Origin: Holophagaceae bacterium | Lineage (GTDB): Bacteria; Acidobacteriota; Holophagae; Holophagales; Holophagaceae | DNA length: 7,026 nucleotides | Direction of reading: 5' to 3' | NCBI GenBank assembly: GCA_025355915.1 | Contig: JANXYT010000038.1 | Span: 1-7,026, forward strand | Shown: one piece after another, positions 1 through 6,331 of the stretch | Layout of the letters: the number at the start of each line of letters is the position of its first letter | Numbering within the stretch: position 1 is the stretch's first letter | Translations under genes and position numbers: made by a program | Notes under the pieces: model-generated | The model's input: the letters and a program-made list of their open reading frames with translations, nothing else | Told to the model about the DNA's origin: nothing | Databases searched by the model: none

Positions 1-1
1 G

Positions 2-877
2 GCCTACCTGCGCAGCCCCGAGGCGGTACCTCAACCGATGAAACCGGAGGAAGCCAAAGCGGCGGCGGTGCAGTCCCATGCCTTGCCCGTCGAGCCACCG
101 ACTCGAGCCGTTCCGGCGCGGAAGGCGGCCGCTGCCATCCCCCTGAAGGAGACCACCGCCCCGAGTCCAGTCGCAGAGGTGGCGGCACCGGCCCCCCCGC
201 CGCAGCTGATGGCGGCTCCAGCGGCGGCCATGAAGGATTCGGCCCGGATGAGGGCTCAGGGGGAACTCCGCAGGGCGGAGGCCCAGGACAACCTGGCCAA
301 GAAGGCCGAGGCCCCGCGGCCAGTCACTGCGGCGGTGGTGGAGGTGGTTGCCGCCCCGAGGAGCGATTCGCCGGAGCGCAGAGCCGCGGCCCAGAGCCAT
401 TCGGCTGGGGGCGTGCCCGGTGGGGTACCCGGTGGTGTGCCAGGTGGCGTCATCGGAGGAGTGGTGGGTGGCGTGATCGGTGGTGTGGTGGGTGGGGTCG
501 CAGGGCCGCCTGCGTCACGCCCAGCGCCGCAGGCAAAGGCCATCGTCAGCCTCGGGATGAATGCGGCGACCCCATGGACTCCCACCTGGACGCTCGAGGC
601 CCAACCGGACGGACGCACCCGCGTGACGGTGAACGCCCCCCGGGGACCCCAGGTGGTGGTGCTGAAGCGCGGGACTGCCGGCATCGCGGTGCTCAAGGTC
701 CGGGCCACCGATGATGGCGAGAGCTCGCGCATTCGGTGGCAGGTCGAGGTTCGGCTGAGCGAGGGGGATGTGCTCGATCTCTATGTGCTGAACACCCCCA
801 CCGCCGATCCGGCCAGGCTGCCGGAGACCGGTCCCGTGGACGGCTTCCGAGGGCGGATCCATCCGGCGGCAAAGTAG
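2..877 (+). CDS. Pro/Ala-rich protein with Gly-Gly-Val repeat, 5'-truncated; function unknown
   Basis: The frame is open from base 2 and ends at TAG 875-877, giving 291 visible residues; the true start lies upstream, and the ATG at 38 has no ribosome site and sits inside low-complexity sequence. Visible residues 1-135 are rich in Ala, Pro, Lys and Glu, as in a flexible periplasmic linker. Residues about 136-168 are a Gly-Gly-Val/Pro repeat. Residues about 178-291 form a compact, non-repetitive C-terminal domain with alternating hydrophobic residues (VVVLKRG, IRWQVEV, DVLDLYVLN) and a closing PETGPVDGFRGRI segment, probably a beta-rich fold. No enzyme motif is visible. The next gene is co-directional and carries the same kind of repeat, suggesting a shared envelope role. 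A plausible but unproven identity is the extracytoplasmic part of a membrane-anchored anti-sigma-like protein; the N-terminus needed to decide this is missing. Confidence 0.75.
   Translation, partial: AYLRSPEAVPQPMKPEEAKAAAVQSHALPVEPPTRAVPARKAAAAIPLKETTAPSPVAEVAAPAPPPQLMAAPAAAMKDSARMRAQGELRRAEAQDNLAKKAEAPRPVTAAVVEVVAAPRSDSPERRAAAQSHSAGGVPGGVPGGVPGGVIGGVVGGVIGGVVGGVAGPPASRPAPQAKAIVSLGMNAATPWTPTWTLEAQPDGRTRVTVNAPRGPQVVVLKRGTAGIAVLKVRATDDGESSRIRWQVEVRLSEGDVLDLYVLNTPTADPARLPETGPVDGFRGRIHPAAK
407..505 (+). repeat. Gly-Gly-Val/Pro coding repeat in the first gene
   Basis: This is an in-frame low-complexity tract of about 33 codons built from the triplets Gly-Gly-Val and Gly-Gly-Val-Pro or -Ile. Codons vary (GGT, GGC, GGG, GGA), so it is repetitive at the protein level more than as an exact DNA repeat. 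It separates the Ala/Pro/Lys linker from the C-terminal domain. A similar tract occurs in the following gene at 3125-3202. Confidence 0.9.
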
Positions 878-952
878 GTTCTACAGAATTCCCATGGTTT
901 CCAATGGATCAGGGATCAAAGGGATGGAGGGGATCTGCCGGCATATCCCGGG

Positions 953-1009
953 CGGTGAGGAACAGCGAGGGTCGGTGAGACCACCCATCCTGATCACCGT
1001 TCCTCACCG
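953..1009. repeat. 11-bp perfect inverted repeat in the gap between the first two genes
   Basis: CGGTGAGGAAC at 953-963 is exactly complementary to GTTCCTCACCG at 999-1009, with a 35-base loop. Inside the loop, CGGTGA (973-978) can instead pair with TCACCG (994-999), so two foldings compete. The element lies about 75 bases after the first gene and 180 bases before the second. It has only a short T run afterwards (1022-1025), so it is a poor classical terminator. It may be a transcript-end structure or a protein-binding site; the function is undetermined. Confidence 0.55.
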
Positions 1010-1074
1010 GTGAAGACCATCTTTTGTTCGTTCGGCATCCCAGGTGACACCAGTCCGCCTCCGGGGAGATCCCC

Positions 1075-1092
1075 TTCGTCCCTTTCGTCCCT
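1075..1092. repeat. Tandem 9-mer TTCGTCCCT x2
   Basis: TTCGTCCCT occurs twice head to tail (1075-1083 and 1084-1092), about 100 bases before the VIT/vWA gene start and just before an eight-base A run (1097-1104 approximately). The spacing could suit a regulator site or part of the promoter region, but no convincing -35/-10 pair is visible. It may equally be a chance short repeat. Confidence 0.4.
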
Positions 1093-1178
1093 GTTCAAAA
1101 AAAATTCCGATGCGCTGAAAGGGATCTGATTCCCGCGGCATTCCCCCTTGAACCGCGCCATGCCGGCGCGGCCCATCC

Positions 1179-1186
1179 AGGAGGAA
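1179..1186 (+). promoter_or_regulatory. Strong ribosome binding site deciding the VIT/vWA start
   Basis: AGGAGGAA lies with the GGAGG core ending five bases before ATG 1190. It is inside the longer open frame that begins at TTG 1148, and it favours the internal ATG, which places a clean signal peptide at the N-terminus. Confidence 0.85.
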
Positions 1187-1189
1187 CCC

Positions 1190-3607
1190 ATGTCGCTGCG
1201 CCGGTCCACCACCACCCTGCTTGCCTGCTGTGCGGGGCTGGCTGTGTCTGTTTCAGGAGACGCCCAGGCCCGCAGCCGTCCCTTGCCAGTCCGCGTGGAT
1301 CCCATCCAGAAGGGCGAGTCCCCGGATGCCACGCTCTCCCCCTATTTCTTCGTGAAGAGCGACGACGCCTCGGTGGATCAGCTGCCGCTGAAATCCACGT
1401 CCGCCAAGGTGGCCATCGCTGGCGTCATCGCCGATGTGAAGGTGACCCAGGTCTACCGCAACACGGGTTCGAAGGCCCTGGAGGCCATCTACGTGTTTCC
1501 GGGTTCTACGCGTTCGGCGGTGTACGGCATGACCATGACCATCGGTGAGCGGGTGCTGAAGGCCCAGATCAAGGAGCGCGGCCAGGCCCGGGCCGACTAC
1601 GAGCAGGCCAAGCAGCAGGGCCGCAGCGCCTCGCTGCTGGAGCAGCAGCGGCCCAACGTGTTCCAGATGAACGTGGCGAACATCCTGCCCGGCGACGAGG
1701 TTCGCGTGGAGCTGTCCTACACGGAGCTGCTCGTCCCCCAGGAGGGCACCTACGCCTTTGTCTATCCCACGGTGGTGGGCCCGCGCTACGCCGGAAGGCC
1801 CGGGATGGAATCCGCCACGGGGGAAAAGTGGGTGGCCAATCCCTACACCCATGCGGGCGACAAACCCGCCACCACCTTCGATCTGGACGTGAAGCTCTCC
1901 GCGGGTCTCCCCATCCAGCGCATGGTCTGCGACACGCATAAGACCGCCATCGCCTTCGACGGCAAGGCCGAGGCCACCCTGCGGCTGGATCCCAGCGAGG
2001 TCCACGGCGGCAACCGCGACGTGATCGTGAAGTACCAGCTGGCCGGCAGCGCCGTGTCATCAGGCCTGCTGCTCGACCAAGGGAAGGGCGAGAACACCTT
2101 TCTCCTCATGGCCCAGCCGCCCAAGCGGGTGACCCCGAAGGATCTGCCGCCCCGGGAATACGTTTTCATCATGGATGTCTCCGGCAGCCAGATGGGCTTT
2201 CCCATTGAGGTGTCGAAGGTGCTCATGAAGGAGATGGTCCAGGGCCTGCGGCCCCAGGACCTCTTCAACGTGATGGTCTTCGAGGGCAGCTCGGCACTCT
2301 GGTCGCCCACCTCGCAGCACGCCACGCCCGAGAACGCGCAAGCGGCCCTGGCCTTCGTGCGCTCGCAGAATGGTGGGGGTGGCACCGAACTGGGCAGCGC
2401 CCTGCGGAAGGCCCTGGGCCTGCCCCGGATGCCCGGCCTCTCGCGCACCTTCGTGGTGTCCACGGACGGCTACATCAGCGCCGATGGCCAGGTGTTCGAC
2501 ATCATCCGGAAGAACCTGGGTTCCGCCAACCTCTTCACTTTTGGCATCGGCTCATCGGTGAACCGCCACCTCATCGAAGGCATGGCCCACGCGGGGCAGG
2601 GCGAGGCCTTTGTCATCACCCGGCCCGAGCAGGCCGCCGCCGAGGCGGAGCGCTTCCGGGCCTATGTGTCGTCGCCGGTGCTCACGAACCTGAAGCTCAC
2701 CACCAACGGCTTCCAGGTGAAGGACCTCGAGCCCATGCAGCTGCCGGACGTGCTGGCGGATCGGCCCGTCATCTGCCTCGGCAAGTGGACCGGCGAGGCC
2801 AAGGGCACCATCACCCTGTCGGGTATCAGTGGTGCCGGGCCCTGGAGCCAGACCTTCGAGGTGGGCAGGGTGAAGGATCGTGCGCACGGCGCCCTGCGCC
2901 AGCTCTGGGCCCGCCAGCGCATCCTGATGCTGTCGGACTACGACCAGTTCGGCCAGGACTCGGATCGCAAGGCCGAAGTCACCCGGCTTGGGCTCGCCTA
3001 CCACCTGCTCACGGCCTGCACGTCCTTTGTCGCCGTGGACACTCAAGTACGCCACGTTGGGGGCGCCCACACCACCGTGACCCAGCCCCTGCCGCTGCCC
3101 GAGGGCGTGGCTGATGCGGCCGTGGGCGGCGCGCCCGGCGGCACGCCTGGTGGTGTCATGGGTGGAGTCATCGGAGGAGTCCTCGGCGGCGTGGTGGGTG
3201 GCTCGAAGGCGGCCTACGCTCCCGCGCCAATGATGAAGAATGCGGCACCAGCATCGGCCGTCGCCGAGGTGGTGGCCCAGGATGGCCTGTCTCGTCGGGA
3301 AAGGGCGAAGGCCCCCTCCGGCCTCCGCATCCTGGCCTTCTCGGGCATCACGGGCACCTCTGATCCCAGGTCCCTGCGCCGGGAGCTCGAGGCGCGGTTG
3401 ATGGATCCTGCCCTGGTGGCAGCGCTGTCGGGGCTTCCCACGGGCACGGTGCTAGAACTGAAAGTGAACCATTCCGGGCAGGTGATGGCCGCGACCTTCA
3501 GCCAGACTTTCCTGGGGTCCGCCAGGGCCAAGGCGCTGATCGAAGCCTGGCGGCTGCGGAGCTGGACCGGCGGCATGGCGGGGAACCTCGAACTCACCCT
3601 CGGCTGA
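1190..3607 (+). CDS. Secreted VIT domain and von Willebrand factor A domain protein
   Basis: The chosen start is ATG 1190, preceded by AGGAGGAA (1179-1186); an upstream in-frame TTG at 1148 would add 14 residues but would bury the signal peptide. The product is 805 residues. Residues 1-27 are a Sec-type signal peptide (RR, hydrophobic LLACCAGLAVSV, cleavage after AQA). A VIT domain spans about 65-190, with the typical NVFQMNVANILPGDEV block starting at N156. A vWA domain spans about 320-500 with a complete metal-binding MIDAS: DVSGS at 329-333, T399 in GGTELGS and D426 in STDG. Residues 646-671 are a Gly-Gly-Val tract. The C-terminal ~55 residues (LELKVNHSGQV... to the end) resemble the end domain of TonB/AgmX proteins. 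The architecture matches inter-alpha-trypsin-inhibitor heavy-chain-like bacterial proteins, which are thought to bind proteins or surfaces through the vWA metal site. No LPXTG sorting motif or C-terminal anchor is seen, so it is probably periplasmic or secreted. The ligand is unknown. Confidence 0.93.
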   Translation: MSLRRSTTTLLACCAGLAVSVSGDAQARSRPLPVRVDPIQKGESPDATLSPYFFVKSDDASVDQLPLKSTSAKVAIAGVIADVKVTQVYRNTGSKALEAIYVFPGSTRSAVYGMTMTIGERVLKAQIKERGQARADYEQAKQQGRSASLLEQQRPNVFQMNVANILPGDEVRVELSYTELLVPQEGTYAFVYPTVVGPRYAGRPGMESATGEKWVANPYTHAGDKPATTFDLDVKLSAGLPIQRMVCDTHKTAIAFDGKAEATLRLDPSEVHGGNRDVIVKYQLAGSAVSSGLLLDQGKGENTFLLMAQPPKRVTPKDLPPREYVFIMDVSGSQMGFPIEVSKVLMKEMVQGLRPQDLFNVMVFEGSSALWSPTSQHATPENAQAALAFVRSQNGGGGTELGSALRKALGLPRMPGLSRTFVVSTDGYISADGQVFDIIRKNLGSANLFTFGIGSSVNRHLIEGMAHAGQGEAFVITRPEQAAAEAERFRAYVSSPVLTNLKLTTNGFQVKDLEPMQLPDVLADRPVICLGKWTGEAKGTITLSGISGAGPWSQTFEVGRVKDRAHGALRQLWARQRILMLSDYDQFGQDSDRKAEVTRLGLAYHLLTACTSFVAVDTQVRHVGGAHTTVTQPLPLPEGVADAAVGGAPGGTPGGVMGGVIGGVLGGVVGGSKAAYAPAPMMKNAAPASAVAEVVAQDGLSRRERAKAPSGLRILAFSGITGTSDPRSLRRELEARLMDPALVAALSGLPTGTVLELKVNHSGQVMAATFSQTFLGSARAKALIEAWRLRSWTGGMAGNLELTLG
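3125..3202 (+). repeat. Gly-Gly-Val coding repeat in the VIT/vWA gene
   Basis: Twenty-six codons (residues 646-671) made of Gly-Gly followed by Ala-Pro, Thr-Pro, Val-Met, Val-Ile, Val-Leu or Val-Val. The tract links the vWA-containing part to the Ala/Pro-rich segment and TonB-like end. It matches in style the tract at 407-505 of the preceding gene. Both tracts lie next to an AVAEVVA or AVVEVVA motif, after the tract here and before it in the first gene. Confidence 0.9.
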
Positions 3608-3633
3608 TCGTCTGATCGCCTCCAACTGTGGAA

Positions 3634-3659
3634 CGCGCCTCCCTCCCAGGGGAGGCGCG
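3634..3659 (+). terminator. GC-rich hairpin after the VIT/vWA gene, no T tract
   Basis: CGCGCCTCCC (3634-3643) pairs perfectly with GGGAGGCGCG (3650-3659) around a six-base loop. It starts 27 bases after the VIT/vWA stop and ends 36 bases before the methyltransferase start. The stem is very stable, but the following sequence is not T-rich on either strand, so it would be an atypical terminator, a 3'-end stabiliser, or a leader structure of the next gene. Confidence 0.55.
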
Positions 3660-3695
3660 CTGGCGCAAGGCCGCGAACGGGGTACCTTCGTATCC

Positions 3696-4427
3696 ATGCG
3701 AAAGCAGCTGGGAGTGGTTTTTATGCTCACTTTGGGGGGATGCGACCCGGAACCCGCCCGTCCCGCCGCCCAGGCCGCGGAGGAGGTGGCCTTCGCGACC
3801 AGCCGAGTGCGGATGGTGCGCGAGCAGATCGCCACCCGGGGCATCACGGACGGCCGCGTGCTCGCGGCCATGGCCCGGGTGCCCCGCCATGAATTCGTGC
3901 CGGTGGGCGGGCGCTCCCTGGCCTACGAGGACGGGCCCCTCCCCATCGGCCACGGCCAGACCATCTCCCAGCCCTACATCGTGGCCTTCATGACCGCCGC
4001 GCTGGATCCCAAACCCGGCGACCGGGTGCTGGAGATCGGCACGGGCTCGGGCTACCAGGCAGCGGTGCTGGCGGGCCTGGTGGCCGAGGTCTACAGCATC
4101 GAGATCGTGGCGCCCCTGGCCCAGCGTGCCGAGGCGGACCTCCAACGGCTGGGCTACGGAAACGTGAAGGTCCGCGCCGGCGATGGGTACCGCGGCTGGC
4201 CTGAGGCCGCGCCCTTCGACGCCATCATCGTCACCTGCGCCCCGGAACACGTGCCCCAGGCCCTGGTGAATCAGCTCAAGGCGGGGGGACGGATGATGGT
4301 TCCCGTGGGGCCCACCGATGGCGTCCAGGAACTCTACCTGTTGCGGAAGCGGCCCGGGGGGCTGGAGACCAGGGCCGTGCTGCCCGTGAGGTTCGTGCCC
4401 ATGGTGACCAAGGGCCCCCCCGGATAG
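3696..4427 (+). CDS. pcm: Protein-L-isoaspartate O-methyltransferase with lipoprotein-type leader
   Basis: The product is 243 residues, about 20-30 longer than usual for the family because of an N-terminal leader. The enzyme uses S-adenosylmethionine to methylate the side-chain carboxyl of L-isoaspartyl residues in aged proteins, starting their repair (EC 2.1.1.77). Family blocks are present: MVREQIATRGI near residue 40, HEFVP, GHGQTISQP (T89-P93), the SAM-binding VLEIGTGSG at 111-119, DAIIVTCAPEHVP at 175-187 and GGRMMVPVG at 197-205. The N-terminus reads MRKQLGVVFMLTLGGC, with two basic residues, a hydrophobic run and a Cys at position 16 preceded by LGG, which fits a lipobox. Start ATG 3696 gives this leader but has only a weak upstream ribosome site; ATG 3723 has GGAG at 3711-3714 and would make a shorter, possibly cytoplasmic form. 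The family call is secure; the export call is moderate. Confidence 0.94.
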   Translation: MRKQLGVVFMLTLGGCDPEPARPAAQAAEEVAFATSRVRMVREQIATRGITDGRVLAAMARVPRHEFVPVGGRSLAYEDGPLPIGHGQTISQPYIVAFMTAALDPKPGDRVLEIGTGSGYQAAVLAGLVAEVYSIEIVAPLAQRAEADLQRLGYGNVKVRAGDGYRGWPEAAPFDAIIVTCAPEHVPQALVNQLKAGGRMMVPVGPTDGVQELYLLRKRPGGLETRAVLPVRFVPMVTKGPPG

Positions 4428-4527
4428 CTGCCCAACAACGTCTTCCGCCAACACTTCAGGACTACGCGGTCACGCGCAGGCCTGATGGGTGCAGAGTGAA
4501 GGTAGACCTGACATCGCCAGAGGTTCC

Positions 4528-5790
4528 ATGACGCCGCCCGAGCCCCCACCCATCCCGTCGAGATCACGCACCAAGCATTGGCTGTCGATGAACTCCACAC
4601 CGCGTGTGGTCCGGTTTGACGTGTCCCCCGCCACGATGATCAGGCTGGTGCTCGTTGTCGCCTCTCTCTGGTTGCTGGTCCGGCTCTGGCCGGTGCTGCT
4701 CGTGCTCATCGTCGCTCTCCTCGTGGTGGGTACGGTGAGTTCTACCGTTCGCTGGCTGGAGGCGCATCGGATCCGGCGCGGTATGGGGATCGCGTTGGTC
4801 TTCAGTGGCATCTTCATCGCCGCCATCCTGATCCTGACGCTGACGATCCCCGCGATCCTGTCGCAGGCCATGGCCTTGTTCGAACGGGAGCCGGCGTTCC
4901 GCGCGGCCCTGGCGGATCGCCTCGCCCAGTACCACGTGAGCGCGTCGCTGGCAGATTGGTTGCGAACGGTCCAATACGACGGCCTGGCCAGCACGTTCGG
5001 CAAGATGGCCTTCGGCTACTCCTTGCGAATCTTCGAGATCGCCGCCTATGGCCTGAGTTCCATCTTTCTGGCGCTCTACATCATGATCGACGGCGATCGC
5101 CTGCGGGGTGGGCTCTTCGCGGTCATTCCCCGCTCGCAACACATGCGCCTCTCCCGGGTCATGTTGAACCTGGAGACCATTGTCGGCGCCTACATCCGTG
5201 GCCAGGCCATCACCTGTCTGCTCATCGGTATCTTTACCTTCATCCTGCTCACGGTGTGCGGGGTGAAGAACGCGACGGCGCTGGCGGTGTTCGCCGGAGT
5301 GGCGGACATCCTCCCCTACATCGGCGCCTTCCTGTCGGTGGGACCGGCGGTTCTGGCTGCCCTGGGTAAGAGTTCCACGACCGCCCTCATCGTTCTCGTG
5401 GCGATGCTGGCCTATGAAGAGTTCGAGAGTCGGGTGCTCGTTCCCCGGATCTACGGCCGGGCGCTCCGCCTGCCGTCCTCAGTCGTCCTCTTCGCGCTCA
5501 TGGTGGGCGGGACCCTGATGGGTCTCCTCGGCGCGCTTCTGGCACTGCCGGTCGCGGCGGCGATCATGATGCTCATCGAGGAATTGAGAGTTGACCTGCC
5601 GGGTGAGCAAGAACAAGCGGCCGATACAGAAGTGCGCGCCCGAGACGATCTTGGGGAGGCGGAGTACGAGCGTCGCACCGAGGGCGTGGCGGCTGAGCAG
5701 GCGGCCGCGATCGCAGTCGAGATTTCGGCGGACCGGAAGCAAGAGGAAAAACATGCGGTCACCCCGGATGTCCCTGGGAGGGCCGAGTGA
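4528..5790 (+). CDS. AI-2E / PerM family membrane transporter
   Basis: The product is 420 residues from ATG 4528 (AGAGG at 4519-4523). An upstream GTG at 4489 is in frame, as is ATG 4588; the N-terminal 20-30 residues are Pro-rich and poorly conserved, so the start is uncertain. Hydrophobic segments lie near 37-51, 54-72, 86-108, 168-188, 215-245, 248-275, 283-300 and 320-350, as in the AI-2E family (PF01594). Signature stretches are DILPYIGAF (260-268) with the following SVGP, the loop SRVLVPRIYGRAL, and the last GTLMGLLGALLALPVAA. Members are reported as exporters of autoinducer-2 or as Na+/H+-type or general permeases; the substrate cannot be read from sequence. The last ~70 residues after residue 351 are highly charged (Glu, Arg, Ala, Gln) and lack hydrophobic segments, so they form a cytoplasmic tail longer than in most relatives. 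It lies 100 bases after the methyltransferase and may be on its own transcript. Confidence 0.92.
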   Translation: MTPPEPPPIPSRSRTKHWLSMNSTPRVVRFDVSPATMIRLVLVVASLWLLVRLWPVLLVLIVALLVVGTVSSTVRWLEAHRIRRGMGIALVFSGIFIAAILILTLTIPAILSQAMALFEREPAFRAALADRLAQYHVSASLADWLRTVQYDGLASTFGKMAFGYSLRIFEIAAYGLSSIFLALYIMIDGDRLRGGLFAVIPRSQHMRLSRVMLNLETIVGAYIRGQAITCLLIGIFTFILLTVCGVKNATALAVFAGVADILPYIGAFLSVGPAVLAALGKSSTTALIVLVAMLAYEEFESRVLVPRIYGRALRLPSSVVLFALMVGGTLMGLLGALLALPVAAAIMMLIEELRVDLPGEQEQAADTEVRARDDLGEAEYERRTEGVAAEQAAAIAVEISADRKQEEKHAVTPDVPGRAE

Positions 5791-5889
5791 GCCGTGGTTC
5801 AGAAACGGCCTTCCCTTTGGTGGTACGGGCGGCGTCAGGGACTGTATGAGGTCACACCGCGATCTGACCAAGCGGATCCCGCTGTCCAT

Positions 5890-5908
5890 AGAGTGAATCA
5901 ACTCTTTT
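5890..5908 (+). terminator. Weak hairpin with T run after the AI-2E gene
   Basis: AGAGT (5890-5894) pairs with ACTCT (5901-5905) around a six-base loop and is followed by three more T residues. It is 100 bases after the transporter stop. The five-pair stem is short and low in GC, so termination here would be inefficient. Confidence 0.3.
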
Positions 5909-6050
5909 AAAATAAATTATTTAGTTCGACTTCATGCGATCATTCAATCAAAATGATGGAGTATTCGTTCGATTTGATTGAAAATTTACAATTATATTCA
6001 ACAAATATAATATAAGATTAATAATATGACATATTTATGTTATCGGAATA
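5901..6050. other. AT-rich island with overlapping inverted repeats
   Basis: By direct count, about 33 of 150 bases are G or C (22%), against a strongly GC-rich background on both sides. TTCAATCAAA (5943-5952) and TTTGATTGAA (5973-5982) are a perfect 10-bp inverted repeat, and ATCATT (5939-5944) with AATGAT (5952-5957) is a second, overlapping one. Several TATAAT-like hexamers lie at 6006-6016. The segment could be a promoter and UP-element region for the downstream RNA or PAS gene, a binding site for a nucleoid protein, or a leftover of acquired DNA. No coding sequence is evident in it. Confidence 0.7.
5978..6011 (+). promoter_or_regulatory. Possible sigma-70-like promoter in the AT-rich island
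   Basis: TTGAAA (5978-5983) resembles a -35 box and TATAAT (6006-6011) is a perfect -10 box, but the 22-base spacing is too long; AT-rich DNA gives such hexamers by chance. If used, a transcript would begin near 6018 and run into the terminator at 6084-6110. Confidence 0.2.
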
Positions 6051-6069
6051 GAACCTGCATCTCTCGTGT

Positions 6070-6081
6070 GGGCGGAAGCCC
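6070..6081 (+). other. Small hairpin with GNRA tetraloop
   Basis: GGGC (6070-6073) pairs with GCCC (6078-6081) around GGAA, a GNRA-type tetraloop. It stands just two bases before the terminator stem at 6084. Part of it (CGGAAG, 6073-6078) is also complementary to CTTCCG (6097-6102) in the terminator, so the two structures could be alternatives. This is typical of structured RNA, but no known riboswitch class was recognised. Confidence 0.45.
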
Positions 6082-6083
6082 TA

Positions 6084-6110
6084 CCGGAGGACCACCCTTC
6101 CGGGTTTTTT
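6084..6110 (+). terminator. Rho-independent terminator
   Basis: CCGGAGG (6084-6090) pairs with CTTCCGG (6097-6103) with one G-T wobble and a six-base loop, followed by a G and six T residues (6105-6110). This is a good intrinsic terminator on the plus strand. It is 294 bases after the transporter stop and 222 bases before the PAS start, so it either ends a long 3' tail, ends a short non-coding RNA begun in the AT-rich island, or acts as an attenuator. Confidence 0.7.
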
Positions 6111-6217
6111 CGCCACGCAACTCAGCAAAGGACCCATCCACCATGAGCCATTTGACAGCGTCTGTGATGGAAGCACCCTAATCGACCCCGCTCCCCCAGC
6201 GTCAACACACTTGAGGA

Positions 6218-6273
6218 GCCTGCCGATTGTCCCGCCCCCTTGAGGGTTGCGGAACTTAAGCAGGCGGGGTTTT
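6218..6273 (+). promoter_or_regulatory. Mutually exclusive stems in the PAS gene leader
   Basis: GCCTGC (6218-6223) is complementary to GCAGGC (6260-6265), while CCCGCC (6231-6236) is complementary to GGCGGG (6263-6268), which is followed by G and four T (6270-6273). The two pairings share bases 6263-6265 and cannot form together. The second, with its T run and an inner CCC/GGG hairpin (6237-6246), looks like a weak terminator, and the first like an anti-terminator. An attenuation role is an inference from the geometry only. Confidence 0.35.
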
Positions 6274-6331
6274 CCCAGCACCATCCGCCTCGAGATCTGC
6301 CATAAAATCCGGGGTTTTTCAAAGGCCAGCC

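Larger units (their letters stand above)
5791..6331. other. 541-bp non-coding stretch between the transporter and PAS gene
   Basis: I see no gene here on either strand. From left to right it holds about 95 bases of ordinary GC-rich sequence after the transporter stop, a very AT-rich island (5901-6050), a GNRA-capped hairpin with an intrinsic terminator (6070-6110), about 100 bases without recognisable features, and mutually exclusive stems (6218-6273) shortly before the PAS start. The individual elements are listed separately. Confidence 0.8.

Noticed and set aside
407..505. A CRISPR or DNA-level satellite in the Gly-rich tract
   Set aside because: The repeat follows codon triplets with variable third bases and no spacers, so it is protein low complexity.
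1253..2005. A 250-codon minus-strand open frame opposite the VIT domain
   Set aside because: Its composition is typical of an antisense shadow, and the plus strand encodes a clear domain with conserved motifs.
3594..4454. A 286-codon minus-strand open frame opposite the methyltransferase
   Set aside because: It is His/Gly/Arg-rich with no recognisable domain, and is the mirror of a well-supported plus-strand gene in GC-rich DNA.
5953..6015. A 20-codon open frame inside the AT-rich island
   Set aside because: It has no ribosome binding site, and short open frames with this composition arise easily by chance.
6043..6101. tRNA-like pattern on the minus strand (GGTTCTATTCC resembling a T-arm and a GGTA D-loop-like piece)
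   Set aside because: The putative T-stem and anticodon stem do not pair and there is no matching acceptor stem, so it is not a functional tRNA. A decayed remnant cannot be shown.
6143..6181. A 12-codon open frame (MSHLTASVMEAP) with AAAGGA ten bases upstream, a possible leader peptide
   Set aside because: It is very short, has no run of regulatory codons and is not linked to the nearby stems in an obvious way.
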